A stretch of 64,000 bases of DNA from Lumnitzera littorea (lineage: Eukaryota > Streptophyta > Magnoliopsida > Myrtales > Combretaceae), in contig JAMXBB010000002.1 of the NCBI GenBank assembly GCA_024138015.1, forward strand, positions 47,372,746-47,436,745, written 5' to 3'. Numbering within the stretch: position 1 is the first letter of the stretch; every line of letters starts with the position of its first letter. The notes beneath the pieces are model-generated. The model had not been told where the DNA came from and ran no database searches. It saw only the letters and a list, made by a program, of their open reading frames with translations. A program made the position numbers and the translations under genes. Below, one piece after another: positions 1 through 13,500 of the stretch.

Positions 1-1870
1 TACATCAAACATATGCGTAAACTACTTACAATCATAAGCATATACAAGCCTAAGTCTCTGAGCACTACAAAACTAGTACTTTATTACAATAAGCAATAAC
101 CCAACTTATTTGAAATTGCTCGATCGCTCGATCCCTTAGTCGCGAGCTGATTTCTTTCTGGGTGTCCTATAATACAAATAGGTCTTTTTAGTACTTATAT
201 TTTATGGATTCTTATTCTAATTCATAATGTAACTCATTTTCCTCATATATACCTATAACGTACTAATGATTCGTTGTACTCTATTTCGGGGTTTGAATCC
301 TAAACTGTATTCTAGTTTTAATTCCTAAGTCTTAAATAAGCTCGAATCCCAATGTGACATTAATCACATTACGCTCGGGTATTCAAATATCCTATTGGGT
401 CGTAATTTGGTATTCTAAAATATTCGGTATACACTAACCCTAATTGAGGTATTGGATTTATTCTCGATGTGTGAAAATCTTACATTTTGAGATATTTACT
501 TAAAATTAAATGTTATTTCAGATTTATTATTTTTCTGATTTCTATTATGATATTTTCTAAATAACCCTATTTTTTTAGATTTATTAATTTATAATTTCAC
601 ATATTACTAATTTCTTACATTAGTAATATCTAAATCAGTAATTAACTTCCTAATCACCTAATTAACCCTAAATCACCCAATTTTTCCATCATTTTAGGGC
701 TAAAAATTAACTTAAAAATTTCAAAAATTAATTTTAAAAAAATGGCTTCATAGCATTATTCTACATCATATGAGAATCCTACAGAAAAAATTTGAGCTCC
801 AAACTACACTCCTAAGCCTATTTATTTTTCGGTTTAATCATGCTCGGTTTTGAACAATTTGTTAAGGACCCTATATTTCCAGATATAATTAAACTAAATA
901 AATATTTTTCCCTAAATCTACATATAATAAAACCTCAGAATAATATGTTTCATAATTTTCTGGGCAAAATAACTAATTTTACAAAATTATTCAAAAATCG
1001 GGGTGAATAAATGACTAACCGGTTTGAAACTTTCTGGCCGTCCAAACCCGGTCCAAGGTTGTCGGCCAGTCCAGGCAGTGGTTCTAGTGTAGGGTAGTGG
1101 TGGTGGTGGTTCTGTCCCTGGTGGTGGTGAGTGGTGGGTTTAGTTTACTTGCCTAATCTGCACAGTTTTCTTTTTTTTTTTTCTAGATTTTCTCTCGATT
1201 TTTTCAGTGTTCTAATTTTTCTCAGATGTTAAATTGATCAAATGACCTCTCAAAATTTTTCCCTTATTTATAGACAATTGTAGTAATTAATATGCATTAA
1301 TTTGACAAGACTTTGCCCAAATTCCTTGATTTTTGGTTTTTAGGTTGTCCAAATTTTATTGGTTGATTTTTCTTTTTCTGATCTAGACTTGCTACGTCCT
1401 GATCTTGATTCAACTTATCATCTTCTGATTTTTTCTAATTTTTCTATAATTATTTTATAATTTTCTTTAATTATTTGCTTAGTTTTTAGCCAATTTAAGT
1501 AATTTCGCGTATTTTTATCTACACATAAATACATGTGGGCTACACGTGAACATTCCTAATTATTATTTTGGTCATTCTAAAATTTTTAGTATACATATAA
1601 TCTATCTGTAGTAATTTATTAGTTATTAGATTACACTTTTTGCCTTTTCAGTAATTAGCAATTATTAGGCTTAAAATTTGAAAATTGAAAATTTTATAGT
1701 CTCCTATTTTACTACTTATTTTCTTAAATTTAAGTTTACGGGGTCATTTTTACTAGTATTTCTCTAAATAGTTTATAATTTGGATTTGATTGGATCTTTT
1801 AATCTATCGCACTAAACCTTAGGTTCTAAGTTCAATCCTACGGTTGCTTGGCTTGGCTTTAGAGCTTATA
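1..1870 (-). mobile_element. LTR of family A (3' part in + coordinates), truncated by window start
   Basis: This stretch aligns by eye along its whole length with 29810-31788, a complete solo LTR of the same family, and with 21480-22483. The shared order includes an ATTAATCACATTA-type block, the TTTTTCCATCATTTTAGGGCT block near 685-705 and the final CTTATA/CTTACA near 1870. A TATA-like box reads on the minus strand at about 1261-1275 (CTATAAATAAGGG). For that reason I place the family's transcription on the minus strand, with its start at about 1870. Gag-like coding sequence of another element begins just after 1870, so this LTR probably sits inside that element's gag. The other boundary lies outside the window, so a target duplication cannot be tested. 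Confidence 0.7.
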
Positions 1871-3700
1871 CCTGCTGATAGCATCACCTTACTCATGTCC
1901 ACAACTCTAGCAAACGAAGAGAATTCCAAAGCACAGTTAGGAAAGAACATTGATGCTCCACTTCTTAAAGCAGAAGAAGCATATCCTAAAGCCAACTAAG
2001 CCTTTGAAACCTTTAAGACAGAAGGGGTCTTTCCAAAAGTTAACCCAACTTTCGAGTCAAACACTTACTCGTTTCCAGTCAACCCAAAGCCTGAAGCTGA
2101 TCAAGACAAATTGAAAGAGCTTAAGAAGAGATTAACCTAATAAATCACTGAAAAGATGAAAATGCTTAAAGAGTATGATGGATTCGAGCAGGCTAGTATA
2201 ATAGACTTCTTTGCCTATGACTATGGAAGCTTCTTAAAAAGTTTAAAGTACCTAACTTTGAGAAGTATAATGGAACTAGGCGCCTTAAACTACGCACCAA
2301 GCTATATGTACGCAAAATGGGCAAGTATGTACAATATAAGTAGCACATGGTCCAAACTTTTCAAGATAGCCTGACAGACCCCTACTTTGACCTAGTATGC
2401 CCAATTAGACCTAAACCAGATAAACACATGAGAGAAGTTGGCTAGGGCATTTTATGACCAATATAGGTTCAATGTTAAAGTGTTGCTGACCATGGTGGAT
2501 TTAGTTGCCCTGAGGAAGAGGAACAATGAATCTTTTAAAGAATATGCCTAAAGGTGGAGGTCCTTAGCTGCAAGGGTATCCACCTTCGTAACTGAGAAAG
2601 ACCTAACTTCGACCTTTATCAACACTCTCAAGAGACCCTATTTCTCTCACCTGATTAGGCAAACTTCTTTTAGTTTTACAGAAGTAATAGCAATAGGGTA
2701 TTGGATTGAAAGTACAATCTCCTCTAGCAAGCTATAAGAACCATCAAACAAAAGACTACCTTCGGCTAAACCTACCACCAGTAAGCCTAGAGAAGTTACT
2801 GTCAACATGTTCAATTTAAATACCAAACCTAACACTTGGGTCTCTTTTAGGGCAAATCCTCCACCAGCTCAATAATAATACAGAAGCCAACCGTAAGTTA
2901 GTAAGGCCCCAAGGCAGTTCACCAAAATACCCATTCCACTCAGTTAGATACTTGAAAAACTAAGAAAAGATAACTTGCTCCATTTTAAGGCTCCTAATGA
3001 AAGGTATAGGCCAAGATCTTTTTATCCCAGTATAAGGTGTCAATATCATTTAGGACAAGTAAGCCATTCAATAGACTCATGCTGAAGATTAAGAAATCAA
3101 ATTCAAGATTTAATCGACCAAGGTACAATCTAACTAGACTTCATAGAGCCTCCAATTCCAAACATTAACAACAATCCCTTGCCTAACCATGGGCCCATCA
3201 TCAATATGATATTTGATGACTCAGATCCTACCATCAACATGATCGATTCCAATCGAGAGCCCAGGTTCTATAAATTCTATAAACAAGAGGAGAAGCAAAT
3301 TCCATAGACCAAAAGGTACACTTTCCATATGCTTATAGCCCTTGAAAATTATAAAACTACCCTTCTCAATTACTAGGCAGTAAATCAGGGGCAATTAAGC
3401 TCACTTATAGGAGAGATTACTCGCTCTAGTAGAATCTATGATCCAAGGGAAGACTTGAAAAAGAAGGTTATACTGGAAAGGCCAAACAATGAAGCAGCTG
3501 AACATGAAGAAGGATTGTTTGCCTTCACTAAAATAATCAAGTCTAGCGAGTATAAAGTACTGGATCAATTCACTAAGATTCTAGCACAAATATCCTTTGT
3601 GAGTTTATTGATGGCATCAAAACCGCATCAGGGAAGCTTTGTTCAGAACATTGAGGGAAGTCAAAGTCCCTTATAAAATACCGGTTAAAAGGATTAGGTC
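1871..3700 (+). pseudogene. Gag of a Tat-type Ty3/gypsy retrotransposon, degraded
   Basis: Conceptual translation gives typical plant gypsy Gag text: a segment ending in KVPNFEKYNGT near 2245-2280, then ARAFYDQYRFNV near 2446-2482 and LRKRNNESFKEYA near 2510-2550. A C-x2-H...H-x4-C nucleic-acid-binding motif follows near 3037-3081. The protein would form the capsid and bind RNA. The frame is broken by many stop codons and shifts, so no product is expected. It continues into the protease region downstream and belongs with the pol segments at 7726-9800 and 13610-14818. The upstream part is cut off by the LTR at 1-1870. Confidence 0.85.
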
Positions 3701-3779
3701 TGTCACCAACTTTATCCTCATTATGGATCAAATTTCTCTCTCCACCAAGGAACTAGGCGAAGAAGATAACTAGCACACC

Positions 3780-4909
3780 AAGCATCTATTTATAATAGTG
3801 AGGATAAACATCATCACAACGAGATTCCTCATTGACCACGAGTCGTCCTTAAATATCTACCCTCTAGCTACCCTAGATCTATTAGGCATTGATACAACAG
3901 CTATCAAGCTAAGTTTAACAATAGTCAAGGATTTTGACAGATCCAGAAGAGAAATTATAAGGGAGATCGACTTATAAGATAATATCAGCTCACAAATATT
4001 CAACATCCAATTCCAAGTTTTTAACATCCCAAAGACCTTCTACCCGTTATTGGGAAGGCCTTTAATACACTCAACAGGGGCCATACCTTCGAGTCTTCAC
4101 CAAAAGGTTAAGTTCATCTCCAATAGCCAAGTCATCACGATTTTGGGTGACCGAAATTACGAAATATATAAAGAAACGGCCATACCCTATATTAGCACTG
4201 AGGAGCGATAAGACTTTAGGCTCCAAATGTTTAAAGAGGTGTGCATGATTACTAATCGAGAGAAAGATGAGAGCTTGAAGTTCAAAGACGGCCAATTTGG
4301 AACCTGTAGGCTAGGCTACATCTCAACTCCAATGGAAAAGTTGCAAAAAATGCAAGTTACGGGCAGAAGAGGTAACAGGTTGTATCACGCCCCGATGACC
4401 TTTTTGCCATTGTCAAAAACTTTCATTCAGGTAGATGTCCAGAATTCAAAGCCTACCAAAGAGGACACCACCAGGAGAAATAAAATAGTTGTCCCATCCA
4501 ACAAGTCTCAACACTTGAATAATTAGTTCTCCATCCCTATAAATAGAAGTAAGTCTTCTCCAAGGTAAAGGACGAATCACGGTCCAATATTTTACAGAGT
4601 TTTGTAATAATTACCTTTATTCTACAGTCTTGTACTCAAAAGAATTTCTTCTAAATAAGAATCAATCTTCTTTCTCTTCACTTCTTCCTTACTTACACTC
4701 TTACTTTTACATACTTTTCCTTTTCCTAGATCCAACGCTCCAAATAAAGGCTATGGATACCTTGCACAACTAGGTGATGAAAATATTGATATCACCTCTA
4801 ATCCTACTGAATTAGTCGTTAGGAGTGATGTCAATGACCATAGTGACATGCAAGAAAGGTGTCAAAAACATGAAATGAGTAGAATTTCTATTGACGAGCC
4901 AATTGAGAC
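3780..4909 (+). pseudogene. Aspartic protease region of the Tat-type element, degraded
   Basis: The translation shows FLIDHESSLNIYPLATLDLLG near 3822-3885. This matches the retropepsin active-site region of plant gypsy elements, in which the usual D-x-G has become D-H-E. GRPLIHSTGAIPSSLHQKVKF follows near 4057-4117, a conserved block at the protease C-terminus. From about 4240 to 4909 the frame continues as a linker and ends in EPIET at 4897-4911. The reverse transcriptase linker resumes in frame after the inserted LTR. Stops occur throughout. The protease would cut the Gag-Pol polyprotein in virus-like particles. Confidence 0.8.
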
Positions 4910-7725
4910 TGTAGACACCTAATTTTTACCCCTTCGTAATCCTAATTTTTTTTTTTACAAAAAGGGTCTTAATTCAAAAATAAAAAAATAATAAATAAAT
5001 AAAAATTATTGATTAATTAATAAAAGATAGAAAAATAATAAAAATTAACAAACGATGGAAATACCAAAAAAATAAGAAAAGGAAAATTATAAAAGTTTCG
5101 TAGAGTTTTAAGAAGTAATTTATTATAGGGACAAATAGTTTTAGTTTTAGTTTTAGTTTAGTACAAATAATTATTTTAGGGAATCGGGTAGTTTAAGTAC
5201 AATTTAATTATACTGAATGTCAAGGCATAGGCTAACAGCCTAACGAATAAGTATTGGAGTATTAGATTGGATTTAATTTGAGATCGTGGGTTTAAGTCTC
5301 ACTAAGCACCTATGTCTTTTATTTTTCTATTTTTTACAAAAGTGAGATGAATAAATGGGATTTATATCTAATTAAAATCATTTGAATCTAGTTTGATTTT
5401 ATTAAATTGGATTTGAGTTAATTTGGATCTAGTTTAATTATTAACAAATCAGATACAATAGATATGATTTGGTTTGGGTTTCATAAATAGATACCCTCGT
5501 CAAAAAAGAAGGAGATCCAATTCCTGACAGCTATCCATAGTAAAAAAAAAAAAACACACAGCTCCTTGTGGTTTATATTCCAAATCACGAACAACAGCAG
5601 CTGCAATACAATCCCAATCCACCATACGTACGCTGCTCCATCTCTAGGCTACACTCCATCGAAAAGCAGCTCACGTCTACATCTAAGATTCATGAGCCAA
5701 CACAATACATTCTCGCTCACACTATCCATAACTATACATGGATCAACCCTTACACACACTTACCATCCACTGATCATACTCGGCAGCAAAACACTTCACT
5801 TCCGATCACCATTCGTTGAAGACCATCACTAGCAGTTGCTCACTATCTAGCAATAGCCACAACGTCCAAGATCTCTCTTCCAAAGCCCCAATACAAACTG
5901 ACCCCAAGATCTTTAACCTTCATCCTTTCCTCGCAAGTCTAGCTCCCCACGGCAACTGCAATAAGTTTAACACCACATTCACAGCCAATAATCCACTGTA
6001 GAATCCCAATGCTATAGCACATTCACACTTCACAGCAGTACATATTGTCTAAGCACCAAACAAACAACACGCTAAACGTGCCATACACATGCCTAATCCA
6101 AGCTTCATGCAACTCCGTCAAATGCTGCTCCAACATTGCATACAGCTGTGTACAAACTTGCCTCTCTAAGCACAGCCAAAGCAATACACACGACACACAA
6201 CTCCATCGACTAGACTTACATATGAGAACTGAAACAGATGCAACTGCAACCGCAACTCCAGCTCCAACACACCCATAATTCCAACACTGCAGTTACTGCA
6301 CCGACCACTACTCCACTGCAGACCATGCGAGGACCAATCCGACCACGTCGAGCCGCAATTTCTAGTCAGCTACACAACACGAGCTAATCAACGACGAAGC
6401 CCTCCAAGCTATGTTTTGCCATTAGCTACGAGGACTCACTGTATAGAGGACACAGCCAAGTTCGGTTTCTTTCTATTTTTTTTATTATATTTATTTATTT
6501 ATTATTATTATTATTATATTATATTGTATTATTATTTTATTAGATCCTTAGTGATTTAGCATAGTTTATATGTATAATAGTTTAGGATNCATTAGCTACG
6601 AGGACTCACTGTATAGAGGACACAGCCAAGTTCGGTTTCTTTCTATTTTTTTTATTATATTTATTTATTTATTATTATTATTATTATATTATATTGTATT
6701 ATTATTTTATTAGATCCTTAGTGATTTAGCATAGTTTATATGTATAATAGTTTAGGATATTTCTTCAACATTAGTTTTCTCTATTATATAGATAGGTATA
6801 TTATATTGATAATGTTTATTTTATAAGTAGTAATATAGATATAAAGATATATAGATATTAGGTAAGGGATTGTTAAGAATAGTTTTATCTTATTATTATC
6901 TATTAGTTCACATAATATATAATGCACGAATAAGTTAGTTTAAGAGTTTTAGTATTAGTTTTTATATAAGAGTATTATAAGGAATTGTTTTATTTTGGTA
7001 CATAGTTATAGGAGTTGTTAGGATTGGTTATTTTTATTAGGATTTGATCTTGTTTAAGGATTTGTCATATAGAAAATTTTTTTTTTAAATAAAAATTAAT
7101 AAAAATCCTTTTTAAAAAAGTTTAGGACTTTTAGTGAATTTTTTTATAAAATAATAATACTCAAGTGTTGGGACCCTTTAGATTTTTTTTAATAAACCAA
7201 ATAAATTAAAAACATAAACTCAGGCAGTTTTCAAAATTATAATAAATCAACACATTAAAGATTTTTTTGAAAGAACTACGATCGTTTGATCCCGGCTAGC
7301 AGGTACATAGGCACCTTCGGAGCGACGATAAAATTTGTTAAACTTAGGTTTTTTTTTTCTTTTTATTTATTTATTTTTAAATATTATAATTAGAAGAATA
7401 ATCCTAATTTTGATAAGTAGATAGTAGTACCCGTTAGAGTATAATAGGTTAGCCCCCGAACTTGGAATCCTCTGCTTCTTCATTCAAAATTGAAATAAAA
7501 AACCAGTAGCTAAATCGTAATCAATCCACCCATTGATTATGGTTTCTTTTTCTTTTCCCAACTTAGGTCAGGTGGCGACTCCAAAAATTATTGTCAATAA
7601 AAAAAACCGGAATTTCTCAATTTTTTTAGTCGAGGATTAATATTAAATGGGTTAAAGTTTAGTATTTATCGGAAATGAAGAGATTAATTTTAAATAAAAG
7701 AAACAAAAAAAAATCAGGCTTGACA
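4910..7725 (+). mobile_element. Solo LTR, family C, inserted in pol
   Basis: The insert starts TGTAGACACC and ends GGCTTGACA, so it has the TG...CA termini of an LTR. It is flanked by GAGAC (4905-4909) and AAGAC (7726-7730), a 5-bp target duplication with one mismatch. Removing it and one duplicate rejoins the host pol frame without a lost residue. The first 500 bp resemble 18031-18500, the start of the host element's own 3' LTR, so it is the same broad family. A TATA-like CATAAATAGATA lies near 5482-5494. No internal coding region remains, as expected after LTR-LTR recombination. The apparent short reading frames at 5566-6278 have no recognisable product. A duplicated 169-bp segment lies within it. 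Confidence 0.88.
6420..6758. repeat. Perfect 169-bp duplication separated by a single N
   Basis: Bases 6420-6588 are repeated at 6590-6758 without any difference that I can see, separated only by the N at 6589. It lies within the family C solo LTR. The arrangement is what an unmerged overlap between two contigs gives, so it is probably an assembly artefact, not biology. Confidence 0.93.
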
Positions 7726-8890
7726 AAGACGATTAATGTTGGGATTGATGACAACACCAAAACATTGAAAATTGGAGGGAATTTGAAAGAAGAGCAAAAG
7801 GATGAAATAACAGCATTACTATTTGAATACCAAGATGTGTTCGCATGGTTTTATAAAGATATGCTCGGATTAGATCCATCAATTGTAGTTCATTGCTTAC
7901 CTATATGAGAAGATACCAAACCTAAGAAACAACAATTAAGAAGGTTCTGATTGGATGTCCTATTGAAAATTAAGGAAGAAGTTAAAAAGTTATTGGAGGT
8001 CGATTTCATTGAGGTATCTGATTATCCCGAATGGGTAGCTAACATTATGCCTATGATGAAGAAGAATGGAAAAGTTAAAGTGTGCATAGATTTCTGAGAT
8101 CTTAATCAAACAACTCCTAAAGATAATTTCCCTTTGCCCCATATCGATGTCTTGGTTGATAACATAGCTAGAAGACATCTTTTCTCATTCATGGATAGGT
8201 TCTCCAAATACAATCAGATTCAAATGTTTGAAGAAGATAAAGCCAAGACAACATTTATCACAACTTAAGACACATTTTGCTACAAAGTAATGCCTTTCGG
8301 ACTCATAAATGCCGGGTCAACTTATCAAAGGGCCATGGTAGCAATCCTTCATGACATGATGCACAAATAAGTTGAAGTATATGTTGATAATATGATTGCA
8401 AAGTCCAAGGAAGGAGAAAATCATGTAGATAATCTAAGGAGATTGTTTAATAGGTTGAGAAAATTCCAGTTGAAGCTTAACCTAGAGAAGTGTACCTTCA
8501 AAGTGACTTTAGGGAAATTGTTGGGTTTTATAATCAGCTAAAGGAGCATCAAAGTGGACCCTGATAAAGTCAAAATAATAGTTGACTTGCTCTCTCTACA
8601 CACACTTAAAGAAATTTGAGGCTTGTTGGGTCATTTAAACTACATAACCCAGTTTATATCTCAACTTACAGACAAGTGTCGTCCCTTGTTTAAGTTATTG
8701 AAAAAGAACACTAAGATCAATTGGGAGGAAGATTATGAGCGAGCCTTTACAATGATCAAAGAGTACCTTATGAACCCTCCAATTTTGGTAGCTCTAAAAC
8801 CTAGGAAGCCTTTATTTCTATACCTAACAATATTACTAGAATCCATGGGGTGTATGCTCGGTTAGAGAGATGAGGAAAGAAAAGAATAGG
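7726..8890 (+). pseudogene. Reverse transcriptase of the Tat-type element, degraded
   Basis: The translation reads through recognisable plant gypsy RT blocks. QDVFAWFYKDMLGLDP lies near 7830-7880, PEWVANIMPMMKKNGKVKVCIDF near 8028-8094, and PKDNFPLPHIDVLVDN near 8115-8163. SFMDRFSKYNQIQM follows near 8188-8229, then VMPFGLINAGSTYQRAM near 8287-8337. The catalytic box reads YVDN near 8379-8390 in place of the functional YVDD, so polymerase activity would be lost even without the stop codons. GLLGHLNYITQFIS near 8620-8660 is the connection region. The enzyme would copy the element RNA into DNA. Several in-frame stops are present. Confidence 0.9.
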
Positions 8891-9660
8891 CTATATATTA
8901 CTTAAGCAAGAAATTTACTAAAGGGGAACAAAATATTTAGAAATTGAAAGAACCTACTACGCTTTAGTTTGGGTAATGCATCAGCTCAAACAATATACAC
9001 TCTACTACTAGGTTGAATTGATGACTTAGCACGATCTCCTGAAGTATTTGGTTGACAAACCGACCCTAATTGGCAGAAATTCAAAGTGGCAAATGTTACT
9101 ATTAAAGTTCGACATTATGTACATAAATCGCAATTCAGTTAAGGGGTAAGCTCTAGCAGATCACTTAGTAGAAAATCCCTCCGATAATACCCCTCAAGAG
9201 GTACAAGTCAATTTCCCCGATGAGGATATCTTAGCAGTCGAGGGAAGCTTTGATAAAGGAGAAGATGGTGAACCACCGAAATGGAAGATGTTCTTTGATA
9301 GGGCATCTAACATGTCCGAGTGTAGATTTGGGGCAATACTGATATCCCTTAAAGGTACTTAATATCCTATGACTATAAGGCTTATTTTCTCGTACACCAA
9401 TAATATCACTAAATACGAAGCATGCATCATGGAACTCAAAATGGCCCTAGATAAAGATATCCAAGAATTAGAAGTATATGGGGACTCTTCACTCATTATC
9501 GACTAAGCTCAAGGAGAATACAAGACGAGAGATCCTAAACTAATACCTCATCACTAGCACTTGACTGAATTGATGGAGAAATTCAAAGAAATCACCTCCA
9601 ATCACATACCAAGGACTCAGAATCAATTTGCTAATGCCTTAGTTACTCTAGCATCTATGG
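8891..9660 (+). pseudogene. RNase H regions of the Tat-type element, including a second archaeal-type copy
   Basis: The first RNase H follows RT (AIYYLSKKFTKGEQN near 8890-8940) and is badly decayed. A second RNase H domain lies near 9270-9535. KWKMFFDRASN carries the first catalytic Asp, ITKYEACIMELKMALD the Glu, and LEVYGDSSLII the next Asp, so the visible triad is intact in this copy although stops occur nearby. Two RNase H domains between RT and integrase are a known hallmark of the Tat lineage of Ty3/gypsy, and this is the main reason for that label. Confidence 0.8.
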
Positions 9661-9800
9661 CCCAAATTTTGATAGAGTAGAGATTCAACCCCTTACTACT
9701 GAAATTGGAGGCAAGCTTGCCTTCTGTCTGGCAATTGAAGGTACGAATGACCAAAAGTTGTGGTACCATGATGTTAAAATGTTCCTACAACAAGGCACAT
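9661..9800 (+). pseudogene. Integrase N-terminal linker of the Tat-type element, first part
   Basis: The translation includes KLWYHDVKMFLQQGT just before the inserted LTR at 9801. In intact relatives this run leads directly into a KKDKRxIRRL block, which is found here at about 13625-13660. The frame is therefore interrupted by the 3809-bp insertion and not by a coding loss. Confidence 0.75.
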
Positions 9801-10503
9801 TATGACAACCCAACAGTATCGTTGTTGTGGTAAGTCGTCATATACCGTATAAAGGTCTATTATCAACCCCCTTACTGATCATAGGCCTTTCATATGACAT
9901 ACGAGGCTCTTTCCACTATATGTTTCCACTAAGCCCATAGACAAGTAATATAGAGCAATTTAATTAAAATTACTTATATGGTATAAATTAGCTAATTGTG
10001 TAGGCTCGTGAGACCTACATCAAAAGAATATTACAACAGATGCAATTCATAAGGGAATTGCATTAGAGATTTTAATCTATGTTATGAACAAAAATATAAA
10101 AGTAACTAGATATAAATAAATCTATTACAAAATGTCATCTTCGCTCTCTGATCACTCCAACCCGTCCTTACATGAGACTTACCACGGGCATGCCTCGACC
10201 CGGATTAGAGAAGAGGTTTTCCTGCAACAACAAAAATCTATCAGGGTGTAAACTTAAGCTTAATGAGATAAATACCCTCGTCGGTACCACATGGTAAAAA
10301 TTTATTAGATGCACAATTATATGAATGCATTAACAATCAGTATGCCAAACAACGCATGCAGTGACCTAGGAACTGCATACAACTCAGAATTACACCCCCT
10401 GTAGTCGGGGTTTAGAGATAATTAACCGACTCAAACCAAAATCCGGGTTCTAGACCTTAAGTTTTATTTCATTTGCACTATTGTGCTTAAGTCGAAACAA
10501 AAC

Positions 10504-10536
<33 letters not shown>

Positions 10537-13500
10537 ATGTGTGTGTGTGTGTGTATACTTCCTTTACCGAATAACAAATCATATTTTTAAAAACCCAAGT
10601 TTAGCGGTGTGGTGGCCTCTGCAATCTATAAATACAAGCCCTAAGCAGAAGCTATAAGACCCGACCCCTCACCGACGGTTAGCGTCTCCTAGTACCTAGT
10701 AAGCCCATCAACTTAGGACAGAGACTCAATATATATGATGACATAGCTAGTGCCCAATCCTACAGGAAGCACGTCTTCTTGTGAGTCCCTTCCTATCTTC
10801 TGCGTGAAGCAGCAGTCGATGTTATCCGTATGCAATATAGGGAATGCATGATTCATTTTAATTTCTTAATCATATAAATGATTACTCGATTTTCAAAGTG
10901 ATCAGACAATTTCATTCCATATAATTTACACGTATAAATTAGCATAAACAATTCCTATTATTATATATAATTAACGAGCCATCGCATTCATCCATAAATT
11001 CATACACATACATTTCCTATATCCTATAAGCATCCAAATTTATATATATAAATTTAGGTGCATCTATTCTATAAGCAAAATCAAGTAAAGAGTCATTGAG
11101 AATTTACTCACTCTACCATGCGATCAGTCAAAATAGTCTGGAGGCAAGTCGTCTCCGTATGCAGTGTCCCTTAGTCATCGAAATAATATTTATAAGGGAT
11201 TGAAATAAATTTAGGAAACTAAGTTAAATTCCCTTAAGTTTCACTCTTGACTAGTTTTCGTAACTTTTCCCGGTTTTTACTTAAAGTTCAATTACGTATA
11301 ACTTTTTCATTTTAAATTCGATTTTTATTATCTTATAGTCAATCTTTATCATTTTTGAGTGTATTTTAATGTGGTGAGGTTAGATTTTCAAAATAAGGCA
11401 CACAAATCTGTCCATGGGCCAGAACATTAACTATCTTCATGTTTTGGAGTGCTTCTGGGCCTTATTTGGTAAATAGGCTTTTTGATAACTTGAGAAATCC
11501 TTTGGGCATGGTCTTAAGATTTTATCCTAAGCTCCAAATACTCCTTGAGATCAGATTTACAACTTTGATTTATACTCCTAAGGTTAACAACCAATTCATG
11601 GGCTCTTTAGTGGGCTTAAGTTGTCAAATAGGCTTGTTTTTTGCTCAAATTAAAGCTAGTGACTTTGTTGAGCTTATGGAGTCTTAGGTGGATTTCTTGT
11701 GGGTTTCAAAACAACCTTTATTAATACTTTAAAGTGCTGGTCAGAATTTTAATGAAGACCCAACTTAGAGTTCTATGCTTATTTTGAAAGTTTTAGGTTT
11801 TGTATACTTACTATACTTGCTTTAGTTGATCATCTTTTCACTTTGTTCACTTACTTTTATCATATTTTTAAGTTTCTTTTACTTATGTTCCAGATCTGGT
11901 CGTGATGATTCCAAGGGGTTCTTACTTGGTTTTTCAACTTGTTTCGTTATTTCCTTAAGTTTAGGTGTTAGATCATGCACTTAAACTACTTGTACCTAAC
12001 TCTTAACTTAACTTTTCTTCCGTGGGATGATTCTTTAACTCATGCTTTACACAAAGAAATAGGAGATCATACACTTATTACAACTTCCATATCATAGCTC
12101 ATGTCATACAAAGTTGGTTTCTTCATAAAACTTCATGTGATGAATTTTCCTTAACTTAAATCTAGATTTGAGCATATTTAGCTTAATGGAAATAAAATCA
12201 ACATCCAAATGACCTTTGAATCCTCATGTCCAACATGCTCATCTTCCATTCAAGTTCTTGTTTCAAGATTTTATCAACTTAAAATCTTTCATTCAAAGTG
12301 TTAAACAAGTATCTTTACAAAACACCAACTTTATATGCTCATGTTTCAACTTCATGCAAGGGTTTCATGAGTTTGTTTCTTAGGATGGTCTTTGGTGTTA
12401 TAACAACTTAAAATCATACTCATATCTTCAAGAAATCAAAGTCTTCTAACATGAACACTAACCCACTAGTCATAAGAAACACTTACTGGCCCTTAAAGCA
12501 AAATATGGTGGTTGTGCACAAAGGTTCCACTTATGCTCTTAACTTTGCTTCCTCCTTTTGCAACCTTTTGGAAACCTAAGTTGTTTGATCCTTTAGAGTG
12601 GGGTTTGTGGAAGGTTCTAATGGTTCTAAAAGAGCTTATATGTTGGAAGAAAATGACACAAGAAAAGGAAATGGAAGTGACATAAGTGGGACTTAGAAGT
12701 GGCGACCAAATGAAGGATTTTGTGGGGTAAGGTTGTTTCCTCTTTTATGTTTGCTTCAAGTGAGGGAAAGAGGAAGTGAAAATGAAATTAAAAATGAGAG
12801 AAATAAGGGAAAGAGTGGCCAGTTGGGAATGAGGGAAAATAAGTGTTTAAGATGTCTTGAAATTGTTGTCTTGTAGCTTACACAAAAGTCAATAATTACA
12901 ACTATTTATGAAGTAAACATTAAGGAGTGAATAGTGGTGTATAAGAGAAAGTGATTGATGGTTGAAAGACAAGAGCATGCCCACCACCCCCCGCTTTCTC
13001 CTTGTTCAAACCGGCCATTAGTGTCCTTTGGGGTCATGGAATTGTCTTGTCTCATTTAATGAAGTTAAGCATGTGAAATTTTGTGAAAAATTGTCCATAT
13101 GTAGTATAAGTGAAAGGGTGATAAGGAAAATGTCTTATCATTAGATTTTGATAAGTTATCAATTGATAAATGGCTCCAACTTTCAATTGATAAGTCATCT
13201 AAGGTGATTGGTTTGTTTACTTATTTATATGTAAGACTTAGACATGAAGATAAGGGCATGGTCTTATAAGAAATTGTTTTAGGGTTTTTATCTTACATTA
13301 TTTTGTAATTTATGATTTGATTTTTATGAAATTGTGAAATTTTCTAAAGTTGAATGAAATTATTCAAATTAAATTATCAATTAGTCACTTAGGGTCAAAA
13401 TTTCCTTAATTTTTTTGAGATTTCAGGTCTTACGTAACTTTAGAGCTTGCAGTTCTTCAAGCTCGGGTTTTATCGATAATTGATTTTTGAATTGAAAAAA

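Noticed and set aside
5566..6278. Chain of open frames of 60-90 codons on the + strand
   Set aside because: They lie inside the family C solo LTR, overlap in different frames and show no domain; low T content on this stretch explains the lack of stops.
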